Position numbers and translations under genes: made by a program
Part shown: positions 50,907 through 60,439 of the stretch, in pieces
How positions within the stretch are numbered: the first letter of the stretch is position 1
How the letters are laid out: the number at the start of each line of letters is the position of its first letter
Notes under the pieces: generated by a model
The model's database searches: none
Told to the model about the DNA's origin: nothing
The model's input: only the letters and a program-made list of their open reading frames with translations
From: Haliea sp964022665
Lineage (GTDB): Bacteria; Pseudomonadota; Gammaproteobacteria; Pseudomonadales; Halieaceae
Length of the DNA stretch: 64,000 nt
Assembly: GCA_964022665.1 (NCBI GenBank)
Contig: CAXIDF010000012.1
Coordinates: forward strand, 80,338 to 144,337
Direction: 5' to 3'

Positions 50907-52751
50907 ATGTCTACCGATGTAACCTCAGAATCACCCCATGGCGGTCAGGAGCTGGTGGCCTTTGCCAGTTGTGAGCTGGTGCGTATCAGCGCGACAGCTG
51001 TGCTAGCAATCAACAGGGAGAATGGGCGGCAGCAGATGATGTCACCCGCGGTCGTCGACGGCTTGGCCGCTTGCACTGAGTTCCGCTCGATCGCGGAGCA
51101 TGCGCGGGTTCTGGCAGAGATACGACCTGAGCTAAAAAATAAACCCGAGCTCGCAGAAGAGGCTCTAAGCACTCTTCTGGCCAATGGCATGATGGTGCGG
51201 GCCGGGCAAGTTGCCGGGCGCTTTACTGGCGCTGAGAGCGCAGAGTTGGCGCCCTCCAGGGTTTTTGTTGTCACCTGCGATCGGCCCGCAGCCGTCGAGC
51301 GATTGCTGGAGTCGATGCTACGCGATGCCAAGTTGTCGCGTCATGAATCCCTCTGGCTGGTCGATGACTCTCGTCAAGCCGACTCACGCACTGAGAATCG
51401 CGAGCTTGTGGCGAGGTTCAACACGCGCAGTCCCAGGGAAATGCGTTACGTGGGGGAGGAGGCGCAGCGAACGCTGCTTGAAGATTTGATTGCCAACGAA
51501 CCTGCCGCTGAGGCGGGCCTGCGTTTTCTTCTCGACGCTGCTCAGTGGTCCGGACATCCCACCTATGGCCGTGCCCGTTCGGTGTGCGTCCTGCTGTCGG
51601 TGGGCTTCCGCACAGTTCTCATGGATGACGATGTGCTTTGCCAAACCGTGCTGCCGCCGAATTCTGAAGATGGCCTGGGTTTTCATCATGCGGCTCCTCG
51701 CGAGGCGGTGTTTTTTGCCAACCGCGATGAACTGATGCGGGCGGCCAGGCCTGTTGGTCTCGACCCGCTGGGCGGCCACATTAGCCTGCTGGGGCGAACT
51801 GTTGACGCAGCCATCGAGTCTTGCGTACCTGGAGGGTTGTCACCCGAGCAGCTACATGCGGTGGAGGCCTCCGATGTGCGTAATCTGCGGGCCGATGCAC
51901 GTATATTGTTGACCCAGAGCGGTTCCTGGGGTGATCCGGGCACGTCTTCTCCGCATTGGGTTCTAAATCTGGATGATGGATCAGTGGCTCAGTTACTGGC
52001 GCGAGGTCAGCCCCTGGTCGATTTGGTTGAAAGTCGGTGCGTGGGGCTGGGCAGCTCGAGGACGTCTCTGCTCAGAGTCCCGGCCATGTCGCAGGTGACG
52101 GGGCTGGACAATACGGCCCTGTTGCCGCCCTATTTCCCGGCGTTTCGCGGCGAAGATCAATTATTTGGCGCCATGCTCATGGCGCTGCACCCACAGTCTG
52201 CCGCTGTCGAGTATCCGTGGTGCGTACCACACTTGCCAATGGAGGAACGCCATTACAGTATTCGCGAGCCAATTGTCGTTGCGGGTGGCGTTTCCCTGTT
52301 GATTCGGCATTTTGCTGGCTCAGTCAATGCGATGGCGGTATCGGATCCTCAATTGCGTCTCCAAGTGCTGGCTCAAACATTACGTCATTGTGCGACACGC
52401 AGCGACGGCGACCTGCTAGTAGACTACCGAGTGGTTTTGGCGAGCAACCATGCAGAGAAGCTGGCGATTTTTACCCAACATCAGCGCCAGGCAGCTCAAG
52501 CGGGATCGACTACTTCCTGGGACGCGTACCTGCAGCGCGCAGTAGAAGAGGCGCAGCGTGCACTGGCTGAGCCGCAGTCCCCCGTGAGTATGTACACTGG
52601 TTTTGGCGACAGCAGCGAGCAGGAAATTGTGGACAGGTTTCGTCGCTACGCGACAGGCTTCGCAGATGTACTCGAGCATTGGGTAGCAATACGCGAAGCC
52701 AGTGTTGCAGTTGCCGGCAAACTGGATGAGAGTGGCGCCCTGATGCCCTGA
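50907..52751 (+). CDS. orphan protein: RiPP-recognition-like N-terminal domain fused to a GT-A glycosyltransferase-like domain
   Basis: A 614-residue protein that I do not recognise as a named family. Residues about 10-90 have the look of a PqqD-like winged helix (ASCELVRISATAVLAIN, then LAEEALSTLLANGMMVRAG). Residues 117-430 resemble a GT-A fold: the entry strand SRVFVVTCDRPAAVERLL, an acidic pair Asp153-Asp154 in LWLVDDSR, a DxD-like triplet Asp240-Asp242 in VLMDDDVL, and a late FRGEDQLFG with Glu416-Asp417 as candidate base. No signal peptide or membrane segment is seen. Codon use is somewhat more AT-rich than its neighbours. No precursor peptide gene is visible in the 166 bp upstream. Fold assignments are inference. 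Confidence 0.6.
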   Translation: MSTDVTSESPHGGQELVAFASCELVRISATAVLAINRENGRQQMMSPAVVDGLAACTEFRSIAEHARVLAEIRPELKNKPELAEEALSTLLANGMMVRAGQVAGRFTGAESAELAPSRVFVVTCDRPAAVERLLESMLRDAKLSRHESLWLVDDSRQADSRTENRELVARFNTRSPREMRYVGEEAQRTLLEDLIANEPAAEAGLRFLLDAAQWSGHPTYGRARSVCVLLSVGFRTVLMDDDVLCQTVLPPNSEDGLGFHHAAPREAVFFANRDELMRAARPVGLDPLGGHISLLGRTVDAAIESCVPGGLSPEQLHAVEASDVRNLRADARILLTQSGSWGDPGTSSPHWVLNLDDGSVAQLLARGQPLVDLVESRCVGLGSSRTSLLRVPAMSQVTGLDNTALLPPYFPAFRGEDQLFGAMLMALHPQSAAVEYPWCVPHLPMEERHYSIREPIVVAGGVSLLIRHFAGSVNAMAVSDPQLRLQVLAQTLRHCATRSDGDLLVDYRVVLASNHAEKLAIFTQHQRQAAQAGSTTSWDAYLQRAVEEAQRALAEPQSPVSMYTGFGDSSEQEIVDRFRRYATGFADVLEHWVAIREASVAVAGKLDESGALMP

Positions 52752-52771
52752 TTCTCACTCAGGACCATTGA

Positions 52772-54070
52772 CTAGCGTATTTCAGCTACGGTTTCCACCA
52801 TAGCATTTGTCAACGTCGTGAGGTCGTCACTGCTCATGATGTAGGGCGGCATGCAGTACACCAGCCGGCCGAAGGGCCGCACCCAGACGCCCCGCTGTAC
52901 GAACAGCGGCTGCACCTCCCGCATGTCCACGGGCTCTGCAAGCTCGATAACACCGATCGCACCCAGGGTGCGCACATCGGTGACGCCGGGCAGGTCCTGC
53001 GCCGGCGCGAGCCCGCTCTCGAGGCCGCGCTGAATGCGCTGCACACAGCGTTGCCAGGGCTGTGAAAGCAGCAATTCTACGCTGGCCACGGCGGTCGCAC
53101 AGGCCAGCGGATTGCCCATGAAGGTCGGCCCGTGCATGAAGGCTCCGGCTTCGCCGCCACTGATACCGTCGCTGATGCGGCGGGTACACAGGGTGGCCGC
53201 GAGCGTCATGTAGCCGCCCGTCAGCGCTTTTCCAAGGCAGAGTATGTCCGGCTCCACACCGGCGTGCTCAAGGGCAAAAAGCTTGCCGGTGCGACCGAAG
53301 CCGGTAGCGATTTCGTCGTACACCAGTAGCACGTCGAATGCATCACAGAGCGCCCGCAGGCGCACCAGATAGTCCGCCGAGTAGAAGCGCATGCCGCCGG
53401 CACCCTGCACGATCGGCTCGACAATCACCGCTGCCAGTTGCCGATGGTGGGTCGCCAGCAGTTCCTCCATGGCCGCCATCGCGCTGTCGTCGCAGGTCTC
53501 CCCGAAGGGGGTGGTCGGTGCCGGGGCAAAATGGTGTTGCGGCAACACATCGCCGAACAGGTGGTGCATGCCGGTGATCGGGTCGCACACGGACATCGCG
53601 CCAAACGTGTCGCCATGATAGCCGTTGCGCAGGGCGACGAATTTCTGCTTTTCCGGGTGGCCGGTCGAGTGCCAGTACTGGATGGCCATTTTCAGTGCGA
53701 CTTCCACGGCCACGGAGCCGGAGTCACTGAAGAACACCCGTTCCAGCGCAGGGGGCGTGATTTCCGCCAGCAGCTGTGCGAGGCGCACGGCCGGGGCGTG
53801 GGTCAGGCCGCCAAACATGACATGCGACATGGACTCAAGCTGGGCCTGTGCGGCGCGGTTCAGTACCGGGTGGCTGTAGCCGTGAATGGCGCACCACCAG
53901 GACGCCATACCGTCGATCAGCTCACGACCGTCTGTGAGGGTGAGTCGCACCCCCCGCGCGCTGCGCACAGGGTAAACCTCAGGCGGATCAATGGCGGATG
54001 CGTAGGGGTGCCAGATATGCGCGGCGTCGGCAGTTTGCAGCTGCATCCAGTCGGGTGCTGTTGCGGTCAC
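52772..54070 (-). CDS. bioA: adenosylmethionine-8-amino-7-oxononanoate aminotransferase
   Basis: A 432-residue PLP enzyme that converts KAPA to DAPA in biotin synthesis using S-adenosylmethionine as amino donor. The PLP lysine lies in CLGKALTGGYM and the family segments DGMASWWCAIHGYSHP and ETCDDSAM are present. Its start overlaps the stop of the GDSL esterase gene by four bases (ATGA), so the two are co-transcribed. Other biotin genes are not adjacent. Confidence 0.95.
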   Translation of the reverse strand: MTATAPDWMQLQTADAAHIWHPYASAIDPPEVYPVRSARGVRLTLTDGRELIDGMASWWCAIHGYSHPVLNRAAQAQLESMSHVMFGGLTHAPAVRLAQLLAEITPPALERVFFSDSGSVAVEVALKMAIQYWHSTGHPEKQKFVALRNGYHGDTFGAMSVCDPITGMHHLFGDVLPQHHFAPAPTTPFGETCDDSAMAAMEELLATHHRQLAAVIVEPIVQGAGGMRFYSADYLVRLRALCDAFDVLLVYDEIATGFGRTGKLFALEHAGVEPDILCLGKALTGGYMTLAATLCTRRISDGISGGEAGAFMHGPTFMGNPLACATAVASVELLLSQPWQRCVQRIQRGLESGLAPAQDLPGVTDVRTLGAIGVIELAEPVDMREVQPLFVQRGVWVRPFGRLVYCMPPYIMSSDDLTTLTNAMVETVAEIR

Positions 54071-54699
54071 AGAATCTCCAGCAGGCTTGCGATGATATTG
54101 TCGAGCAGCAGGGGTTGTGCTGCGGCGGTGGGGTGAATGCCATCATCCTGCATCAGCGCGGCATCGGTGGCGATACCGTCGAGAATGAAGGGCCCCAGGT
54201 GTGCGTTGGTTTGTTGCGCCACGGCGGCGAAACTCTCCCGAAAGGCAGCGGTGTAGCGCTTGCCGTAGTTCGGGGGGATCTCCATGGGCAGCAGCAACAC
54301 TTTGGCGCCATTGTCCTCAGCCAGTTCCGCCATGCGCAGCAGGTTGCTGCGAATCCGGGCGGGTGGGTGGCCGCGCAGGCCATCGTTGCCGCCCAGTTCC
54401 AGCACCACCACCTGCGGGCGGTGTTGCGCCAGCAGGCCCGGCAGTCGGCGCAGGCCGCCACCCGTGGTTTCGCCGCTGATGCTGGCGTTGACCACTGTGT
54501 AGTCGGGGTGGCTGCTGTGCAGTTGTGCGGCAAGCAGGCTCACCCAACCCTGTTCCAGAGACATGCCGTAGGCCGCGCTGATACTATCACCCAACACAAG
54601 CAGGGCTTTCTCCGCCAGGGCCGACTGCGGCATTGCCAGCAGCAGACACAATCCGGCGGCGCGTGAAGTGCGTATCAGTGCGAAAAGGAATCGCGACAT
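54067..54699 (-). CDS. tesA: GDSL esterase/lysophospholipase, TesA family
   Basis: A 210-residue SGNH hydrolase with an N-terminal signal peptide (ending ALA, near residue 27), so it is periplasmic. Block I is VLGDSISAAYGM, block III is GGNDGLRG and block V is DGIHPTA, giving the Ser-Asp-His triad. It would act as thioesterase, lysophospholipase or arylesterase. Its start codon shares bases with the start of the divergent ABC gene (CATG at 54697-54700), the arrangement also seen for tesA and ybbA in E. coli. Confidence 0.93.
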   Translation of the reverse strand: MSRFLFALIRTSRAAGLCLLLAMPQSALAEKALLVLGDSISAAYGMSLEQGWVSLLAAQLHSSHPDYTVVNASISGETTGGGLRRLPGLLAQHRPQVVVLELGGNDGLRGHPPARIRSNLLRMAELAEDNGAKVLLLPMEIPPNYGKRYTAAFRESFAAVAQQTNAHLGPFILDGIATDAALMQDDGIHPTAAAQPLLLDNIIASLLEIL

Positions 54700-55363
54700 G
54701 ATCAAGGCTGAAAATCTCCAGAAACGGGTGCCCATGGCGGGCAGCGAGCTGGAGATACTGAAAGGGATCACTCTGGAAATCAAGTCGGGGGAGTCGGTGG
54801 CGATCATCGGTGCTTCCGGATCCGGCAAGTCCACCCTGCTGGGCTTGCTGGCGGGGCTGGACGAGGCGAGTGCCGGCAGGGTGGTCATCAACGGCACCGA
54901 CATCAGCGCGCTGGATGAGGATGAGCGCGCGCTGTTTCGCGGGCAGCACGTCGGCTTTGTGTTCCAGTCATTCCAGTTGTTGCCGGCCCTGACCGCGCTG
55001 GAGAACGTCATGCTGCCGCTGGAGTTGCAGGGGCAGGGCAAGGCATTGACCCTCGCCCAGGCCTTTCTCGAGCGGGTGGGCCTGGGTGAGCGTATCCAGC
55101 ATTACCCGCGGCAGATGTCCGGCGGTGAGCAGCAGCGGGTGGCGATTGCCCGCGCCTTCGCCAACACGCCATCGATCCTGTTTGCGGATGAGCCCACGGG
55201 CAACCTGGATACCGCAACCGGAAGTCACATCATCGACCTGCTGTTCGAACTCAACCGCGAGCAAAATACCACCCTGGTCCTGGTGACCCATGACCTGAGC
55301 CTTGCGGAGCGTTGCCAGCACCGGTTTCGCCTGGAAGCCGGCGCACTGGTTGACGGAGACTGA
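54698..55363 (+). CDS. ybbA: ABC transporter ATP-binding protein, LolD/YbbA family
   Basis: A 221-residue ATPase. Walker A is GASGSGKST, the signature is MSGGEQQRVAIARA and Walker B is ILFADEPTG. It pairs with the downstream FtsX-type permease. The start at 54698 is used because homology begins there; ten codons upstream are in frame but would be an unlikely extension. A strong ribosome-binding site (AAGGAA) lies a few bases upstream. Confidence 0.93.
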   Translation: MIKAENLQKRVPMAGSELEILKGITLEIKSGESVAIIGASGSGKSTLLGLLAGLDEASAGRVVINGTDISALDEDERALFRGQHVGFVFQSFQLLPALTALENVMLPLELQGQGKALTLAQAFLERVGLGERIQHYPRQMSGGEQQRVAIARAFANTPSILFADEPTGNLDTATGSHIIDLLFELNREQNTTLVLVTHDLSLAERCQHRFRLEAGALVDGD

Positions 55364-55366
55364 GCC

Positions 55367-57841
55367 ATGTCGATGACTGCAACGCGCATGCTGGCGCGGG
55401 ACTGGCGTGGCGGCGAGCTGGGTGTTTTGGTGGCAGCGCTGGTACTGGCGGTTGCCGTGGTTTCCGGCATCAGCGCCTTTACCACGCGCCTGCAAACGGC
55501 ACTGGCGCAGGAGAGCCACCGCTTCCTCGCTGCAGACCGGGTGGTGCGCAGTGGGCGCGAGGCGCCGGCGGACTGGTTGCAGGAGGCGTCGCGTCGGGGC
55601 TTGGATACTGCACAGGTACTCACGTTTCCCTCCATGGTCTACGCGGGTGAGGAGGGCATGGTGCTGGCCTCCGTCAAGGCAGTGAGCGATGCCTACCCAT
55701 TGCGCGGAGAGCTGCGCTACAGCGAGCAGCCCTTCGGTGATTTGATCACGGGTGGCCGTGGGCCCGAACCCGGCACCGTGTGGCTGGACTCGCGGCTGTT
55801 TCCGCTGCTCGACATTGCGATAGGCGACACTGTGGCGGTAGGTGAGGCGGAGTTTCGGGTCGTGGCGGCGGCGCGTACCGAGCCTGACCAGGGCGGTTCT
55901 TTCCTCGGTCTGGGGCCGCGCGTATTGATGCATTACGCCGATATTGCGGCGACCGCCGTGGTACAACCCGGCAGCCGGGTAGAATACCGACAGCTGTATG
56001 CCGGGGAGCCCCCCGCCGTCGAGAGCTTCGAGCGCTGGCTGCAACCGCAGCTCGGGGAAGGGCAGCGGCTGCTGGATGTGAACGAGGGGCAGCCAGGCCT
56101 CGGCGAGGCGCTGCAGCGAGCCGAGAGCTTTCTTTTGTTGGCGGGCAGCCTGGGTGTGGTGCTCGCTGGCGTGGCCATCGCGCTGGCCGCTCGTCGCTTC
56201 AGTGAGCGCCACAACGATTATGTCGCCATCATGAAAAGTCTTGGCGCCACGTCCGGCAGCATCACACGTCTCTACGGCCGCAGCCTGTTCCTGCTGGGTT
56301 TGCTGGCCACGCTGTTGGGTTGCTCGCTGGGCTGGGCGTTGCAGTCAGCCTTCTTCAACCTTTTCGGCGACCAGTTGCCTTTGGCGCCCGGGCCCGCGGG
56401 CATTCGTCCTTACGGTATTGGCGCCGCCACCGCGCTGGTCTGCCTGCTGTGTTTCGCCTGGCCGCCGCTGCGCCGCTTGAGTCAGGCCAGTCCCTTGCGT
56501 GTGCTGCGTCGCGACATGCCACAGGAGCAGCGGCGCACCCTCACCGATTACGCGGTGGGCCTGGCCGCCGTATCCAGCCTCATGTGGTGGTACAGTGGTG
56601 ATTGGAAAATCACCGTCGCGGTGTTGAGCGGGTTGGCCGCCACGGTGTTACTCGGGCTCGGCCTGGCCCTCACACTGCTGCGCGGTGGCCGTCTTGTGGG
56701 TATGAGCGCCGGCAGCATCTGGCGTCTGGCGCTGGCGGGCCTGCAGCGACGCGGCACCGCCAATGCGCTGCAGGTGGTGATATTTGCCATGGCTATCATG
56801 CTGCTACTGGTGCTGCTGCTGGTGCGCACATCGCTGATAGATGCCTGGCAAACCCAGCTGCCCGAGAATACCCCCAACCATTTCGCCCTGAATATTGCCC
56901 CTGAAGATGTGCAGGGCGTGGAGCAACTGCTGCGCAGCGGCGATATTCCCGGGGCGCCGCTGTACCCGATGATACGCGGGCGTATCCTGTCGGTGAACGG
57001 TGTGGCCCTGCCGCAGACGGATGACCCCGAAGAGGGGCGCCGTCAGCGCGAAGCCAACTTCACCTGGGCCGATACGTTACCCGGAGATAACCGCCTGCTG
57101 GAAGGCCGCTGGTGGGCACCGCGCAGTGATGCCGCCGAGGTGTCGCTTGAAGTCGAGTTTGCCGAGCGCTTCGGCGTGGGGTTGGGTGACAGAATCGGCT
57201 TTCAGGTGGGATCAGAGCCGTTCGAGGCCACGGTCACCAGCATTCGTGAGCTGGACTGGCAATCTTTCAATCCCAACTTCTGGCTGGTATTTCCGCCCCG
57301 CCTGCTGGCCCCGTACCCTGCGACCTTCATGACCAGTTTTTATCTGCAGCCGGAGCAGAAACCGTTTCTGAACGGGTTTATCCGGCAGTTCCCCACGGTC
57401 ACGGTGGTTGAGATGGACGTGGTGGTTGCGCAGGTACGCGGCATAGTCAGCCAGGTTTCCGCGGCGGTGGAGCTGGTGCTGGCCGTGATCATGGCCGCGG
57501 GCGCTCTGGTTCTGGTGGCGGGTGTGCAGGCCAGCGTGGATGCACGCATGCACGAAAGCTCCATCCTGCGTGCCCTCGGTGCCCGCCGCCGCCTGGTGCT
57601 GGGTGGCCTGTGGATCGAGTTTGCCGCGCTGGGTGTGTTCGCCGGCGTGCTCGCCACCGTGGGGGCAGAGTTGTCCGTGTATATCCTGCAGGCTCAGGTC
57701 ATGGGCATGGACTATGCGCCGTCGCCCTGGGTGTGGCCCGTGGGTATTGGGGGCGGCGCGCTGCTGATTGCCGGCCTGGGTGTGTTCAGTTGTCGGAAAG
57801 TGGTGTCCAGCCCGCCATTGGCCGTGCTGCGCGAGCTCTAG
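55367..57841 (+). CDS. ybbP: ABC transporter permease, YbbP/FtsX type
   Basis: An 824-residue membrane protein with two FtsX domains. Hydrophobic segments lie near residues 20-40, 260-280, 305-330, 345-365, 395-450, 470-490, and three near the C-terminus (about 700-820). Large periplasmic loops separate them. In E. coli YbbAP is thought to export or extract hydrophobic compounds, working with TesA. It starts 3 bp after ybbA. Confidence 0.92.
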   Translation: MSMTATRMLARDWRGGELGVLVAALVLAVAVVSGISAFTTRLQTALAQESHRFLAADRVVRSGREAPADWLQEASRRGLDTAQVLTFPSMVYAGEEGMVLASVKAVSDAYPLRGELRYSEQPFGDLITGGRGPEPGTVWLDSRLFPLLDIAIGDTVAVGEAEFRVVAAARTEPDQGGSFLGLGPRVLMHYADIAATAVVQPGSRVEYRQLYAGEPPAVESFERWLQPQLGEGQRLLDVNEGQPGLGEALQRAESFLLLAGSLGVVLAGVAIALAARRFSERHNDYVAIMKSLGATSGSITRLYGRSLFLLGLLATLLGCSLGWALQSAFFNLFGDQLPLAPGPAGIRPYGIGAATALVCLLCFAWPPLRRLSQASPLRVLRRDMPQEQRRTLTDYAVGLAAVSSLMWWYSGDWKITVAVLSGLAATVLLGLGLALTLLRGGRLVGMSAGSIWRLALAGLQRRGTANALQVVIFAMAIMLLLVLLLVRTSLIDAWQTQLPENTPNHFALNIAPEDVQGVEQLLRSGDIPGAPLYPMIRGRILSVNGVALPQTDDPEEGRRQREANFTWADTLPGDNRLLEGRWWAPRSDAAEVSLEVEFAERFGVGLGDRIGFQVGSEPFEATVTSIRELDWQSFNPNFWLVFPPRLLAPYPATFMTSFYLQPEQKPFLNGFIRQFPTVTVVEMDVVVAQVRGIVSQVSAAVELVLAVIMAAGALVLVAGVQASVDARMHESSILRALGARRRLVLGGLWIEFAALGVFAGVLATVGAELSVYILQAQVMGMDYAPSPWVWPVGIGGGALLIAGLGVFSCRKVVSSPPLAVLREL

Positions 57842-57857
57842 GCGCTGCACTCACGGA

Positions 57858-58487
57858 TCAGTGCGTGCTGATGCCGTCGATAAAGGTCTGCACGCTAAGC
57901 TGAATCTGCCGCTGCAGGTCAATGTGGCGCCGGAACAGCTGGGGGGCGTCAACCAGCAGGGTGGCGAGGCCGTGAATGCCAGCCCAGGCCGCGTTGGTCA
58001 GGTAGGCGAGGTCGAGTTCACGGAAGGTGCCGCGCTCGATACCGTGCTGGATGATGGACTGCACCTGCTGGAAGGTATCGCGGCTTGCCTCGCGCAGTTC
58101 CGGGTAGGCCTCAGCGGGTTGTACGGCGGGCCCGAACATCAGCTTGAACATCTGCGGGTAGCGCCCGGCGTAGGCCACGTAGCTGTTCGCCAGGGCGTGC
58201 AGTTGTTCCTCAGGGCAATCGCCGGTTTCTTCCGCCGCCTGACGCAAGTCGTTGAGCAGGCGCCGGTAGCCGACCGCCGCCAGCGCGGCGAGCAGGTCGC
58301 CTTTGTCGTTGAAGTGTCGGTAGGGTGCTGTCTGCGAGACGCCGACACCGCGGGCGAGCGCCCGCAGGCTCAACGCGTCGGCACCGGCAGTCTCGAGCTG
58401 CTCCAGTGCCGAATCCAGCAGTTCCGCTCGCAAGTTACCGTGATGGTAGCTGCGTTGCCGGGGGGCTTGCGGTTCAGAAGCCGTCAT
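57858..58487 (-). CDS. TetR-family transcriptional regulator
   Basis: A 209-residue repressor. The helix-turn-helix is at about residues 34-60 (LSLRALARGVGVSQTAPYRHFNDKGDL). The C-terminal part (HALANSYVAYAGRYPQMFKLMFG) resembles the WHG domain found in some TetR proteins. Its start codon abuts the mdh stop with no gap, so it is likely co-transcribed with mdh. The regulated genes cannot be told. Confidence 0.9.
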   Translation of the reverse strand: MTASEPQAPRQRSYHHGNLRAELLDSALEQLETAGADALSLRALARGVGVSQTAPYRHFNDKGDLLAALAAVGYRRLLNDLRQAAEETGDCPEEQLHALANSYVAYAGRYPQMFKLMFGPAVQPAEAYPELREASRDTFQQVQSIIQHGIERGTFRELDLAYLTNAAWAGIHGLATLLVDAPQLFRRHIDLQRQIQLSVQTFIDGISTH

Positions 58488-59468
58488 TCAGGGCAGCAAA
58501 TGCGCAACGGCATCGCGTTCCTCGGCCAGTTCCTGCTCGGTGGCCTGCATTTTACCGCGGCTGAAGTCGCCGACGTCAACGCCCTGGACGATTTCCCAGT
58601 CGCCGTTGTTGCAGCGGCAGGGGAAGGAGTAGATGAGGCCCTCGGCAATGCCGTAGGAACCGTCGGAATAGACGCCCATGGAGACCCAGTCGTCACCGTC
58701 CGTACCCAGCGCCCAGCTGCGCATGTGGTCGATGGCGGCGTTGGCGGCAGAGGCGGCAGAGGATGCACCACGGGCCTTGATGATTGCCGCGCCACGCTGT
58801 TGCACCGTGGGAATGAAGTCGCCTTCGTACCAAGCCTGGTCGATCAGCGTGATGGCTTTGCTGCCATCGACTTCGGCGTTGAACAGATCGGGGTACTGGG
58901 TGGCGGAGTGGTTGCCCCAGATGGTCATCTTTTTCACGTCGTTGACGGTTTTGCCCGTTTTCTGGGCAATCTGCGTCATCGCGCGGTTGTGATCCAGGCG
59001 GGTCATGGCGGTGAAGTTGCGCGGGTTGATGTCCGGCGCATTGCGCTGGGTGATGAGGGCGTTGGTGTTCGCCGGGTTGCCCACCACCAGTACCTTGATG
59101 TTGCGGCTGGCGTGCGCGTCGATGGCCTTGCCCTGCACCGAGAAGATGGCGGCGTTGGCTTCCAGCAGATCCTTGCGCTCCATGCCGGGGCCGCGGGGGC
59201 GTGCACCCACGAGCAGGGCGTAGTCGGTGTCCTTGAAGGCGACAGCGGGATCGTCGGTGCAGATGATGTTGGTCAGCAGCGGGAACGCGCAGTCGTCCAG
59301 CTCCATGCGCACGCCGTTGAGGGCTTCCATGGCCGGCGTAATGTCCAGCAACTGCAGGATCACGGGCTGATCGTCGCCCAGCATGGCGCCGGAGGCGATA
59401 CGGAACAGCAGCGCGTAGCCAATTTGGCCGGCGGCGCCGGTAACGGTCACTCGAACAGGTGCTTTCAT
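58488..59468 (-). CDS. mdh: malate dehydrogenase
   Basis: A 326-residue NAD-dependent malate dehydrogenase of the TCA cycle. The nucleotide motif is TGAAGQIGYALLFRIA and the substrate loop is VGARPRGPGMERKDLL. The conserved NPANTNALI and the catalytic region GNHSATQYPDL (with the active His) are present. The length and the ARPRGPGMER segment place it in the longer, cytoplasmic-type MDH subgroup of proteobacteria rather than the shorter E. coli type. Confidence 0.95.
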   Translation of the reverse strand: MKAPVRVTVTGAAGQIGYALLFRIASGAMLGDDQPVILQLLDITPAMEALNGVRMELDDCAFPLLTNIICTDDPAVAFKDTDYALLVGARPRGPGMERKDLLEANAAIFSVQGKAIDAHASRNIKVLVVGNPANTNALITQRNAPDINPRNFTAMTRLDHNRAMTQIAQKTGKTVNDVKKMTIWGNHSATQYPDLFNAEVDGSKAITLIDQAWYEGDFIPTVQQRGAAIIKARGASSAASAANAAIDHMRSWALGTDGDDWVSMGVYSDGSYGIAEGLIYSFPCRCNNGDWEIVQGVDVGDFSRGKMQATEQELAEERDAVAHLLP

Positions 59469-59560
59469 GGGAAGGGAGTCCTCAAGGGTCGGGTGGATGG
59501 CAAACAAGGGGGCCATATTGTCGAGTGAAACGGGTGAAAAAACAAGCCGCTGCCTGTAAA

Positions 59561-60439
59561 ATGCGCCGCTTCCGGGTGATCAATGGCAGGCGGGTAGTGC
59601 GCGAGCTTTCCAGAAAAGAACGAACCGAATTCAACAAGTTGCAGAAGCGCTTGCGGCGCAATGTGGGCAATGCCATCGCCGACTACACCATGATAGAAGC
59701 CGGTGACCGGGTTATGGTGTGTCTGTCCGGGGGCAAGGATTCCTACGCCATGCTGGATGTGCTGCTGGCCCTGCGCAGCAGCGCACCGGTGGACTTCGAA
59801 CTGATAGCGGTCAACCTCGACCAGAAACAACCCGGCTTTCCGCAGCACGTGCTGCCGGCCTACCTGGAAGCGCTGGATGTTCCCTATTACATCCTGGAGA
59901 AAGATACCTACAGCGTGGTGCGCTCGGTGATCCCCGAGGGCAAGACAACCTGCGGCCTGTGCTCGCGCCTGCGACGGGGTAGCCTGTACGGTTTCGCCGC
60001 CGATATCGGGGCCACCAAAATCGCCCTCGGGCACCACCGTGACGATATCGTCGAAACCCTGTTCCTGAACCTGTTTTTCGGTGGCAGCCTGAAAGCGATG
60101 CCGCCGAAGCTACTCAGCGATGACAAGCGCAACGTGGTCATTCGGCCGATGGCGTACTGCAAGGAAAAAGACCTGATAGCCTACGCCGACTACAAGGCGT
60201 TCCCGATCATTCCCTGCAATCTCTGCGGTTCCCAGGAGAACCTGCAGCGGGTGCAGATCAAGCAGATGCTTGCGGACTGGGAGCGCCAGTACCCGGGTCG
60301 CACAGAGACTATTTTCCGCGGAATTTGCAACGTGGCTCCCTCGCAGCTGGCGGATACCGCCCTGTTCGATTTCAGCAACCTGCGCGCCGAGGTCGACCGC
60401 GACCTTCACCTGCCCGCGATCCGTGTCGTTAACCTCTAG
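59561..60439 (+). CDS. ttcA: tRNA 2-thiocytidine biosynthesis protein TtcA
   Basis: A 292-residue PP-loop ATPase that thiolates C32 of some tRNAs. The PP-loop is SGGKDSYAML and the paired cysteine motifs are CGLCSRLRRG and CNLCGSQENLQR, which bind the iron-sulfur cluster. ATG 59561 is used; GTG codons at 59534 and 59525 are alternatives since homologues usually begin about 15-25 residues before the KLQKRLRR block. It ends immediately before the ccmA start. Confidence 0.93.
   Translation: MRRFRVINGRRVVRELSRKERTEFNKLQKRLRRNVGNAIADYTMIEAGDRVMVCLSGGKDSYAMLDVLLALRSSAPVDFELIAVNLDQKQPGFPQHVLPAYLEALDVPYYILEKDTYSVVRSVIPEGKTTCGLCSRLRRGSLYGFAADIGATKIALGHHRDDIVETLFLNLFFGGSLKAMPPKLLSDDKRNVVIRPMAYCKEKDLIAYADYKAFPIIPCNLCGSQENLQRVQIKQMLADWERQYPGRTETIFRGICNVAPSQLADTALFDFSNLRAEVDRDLHLPAIRVVNL

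Noticed and set aside
57768..59528. A 586-codon plus-strand open frame opposite the TetR and mdh genes
   Set aside because: It mirrors two well-supported genes and has no own start context or domain; it reflects codon bias on the other strand.
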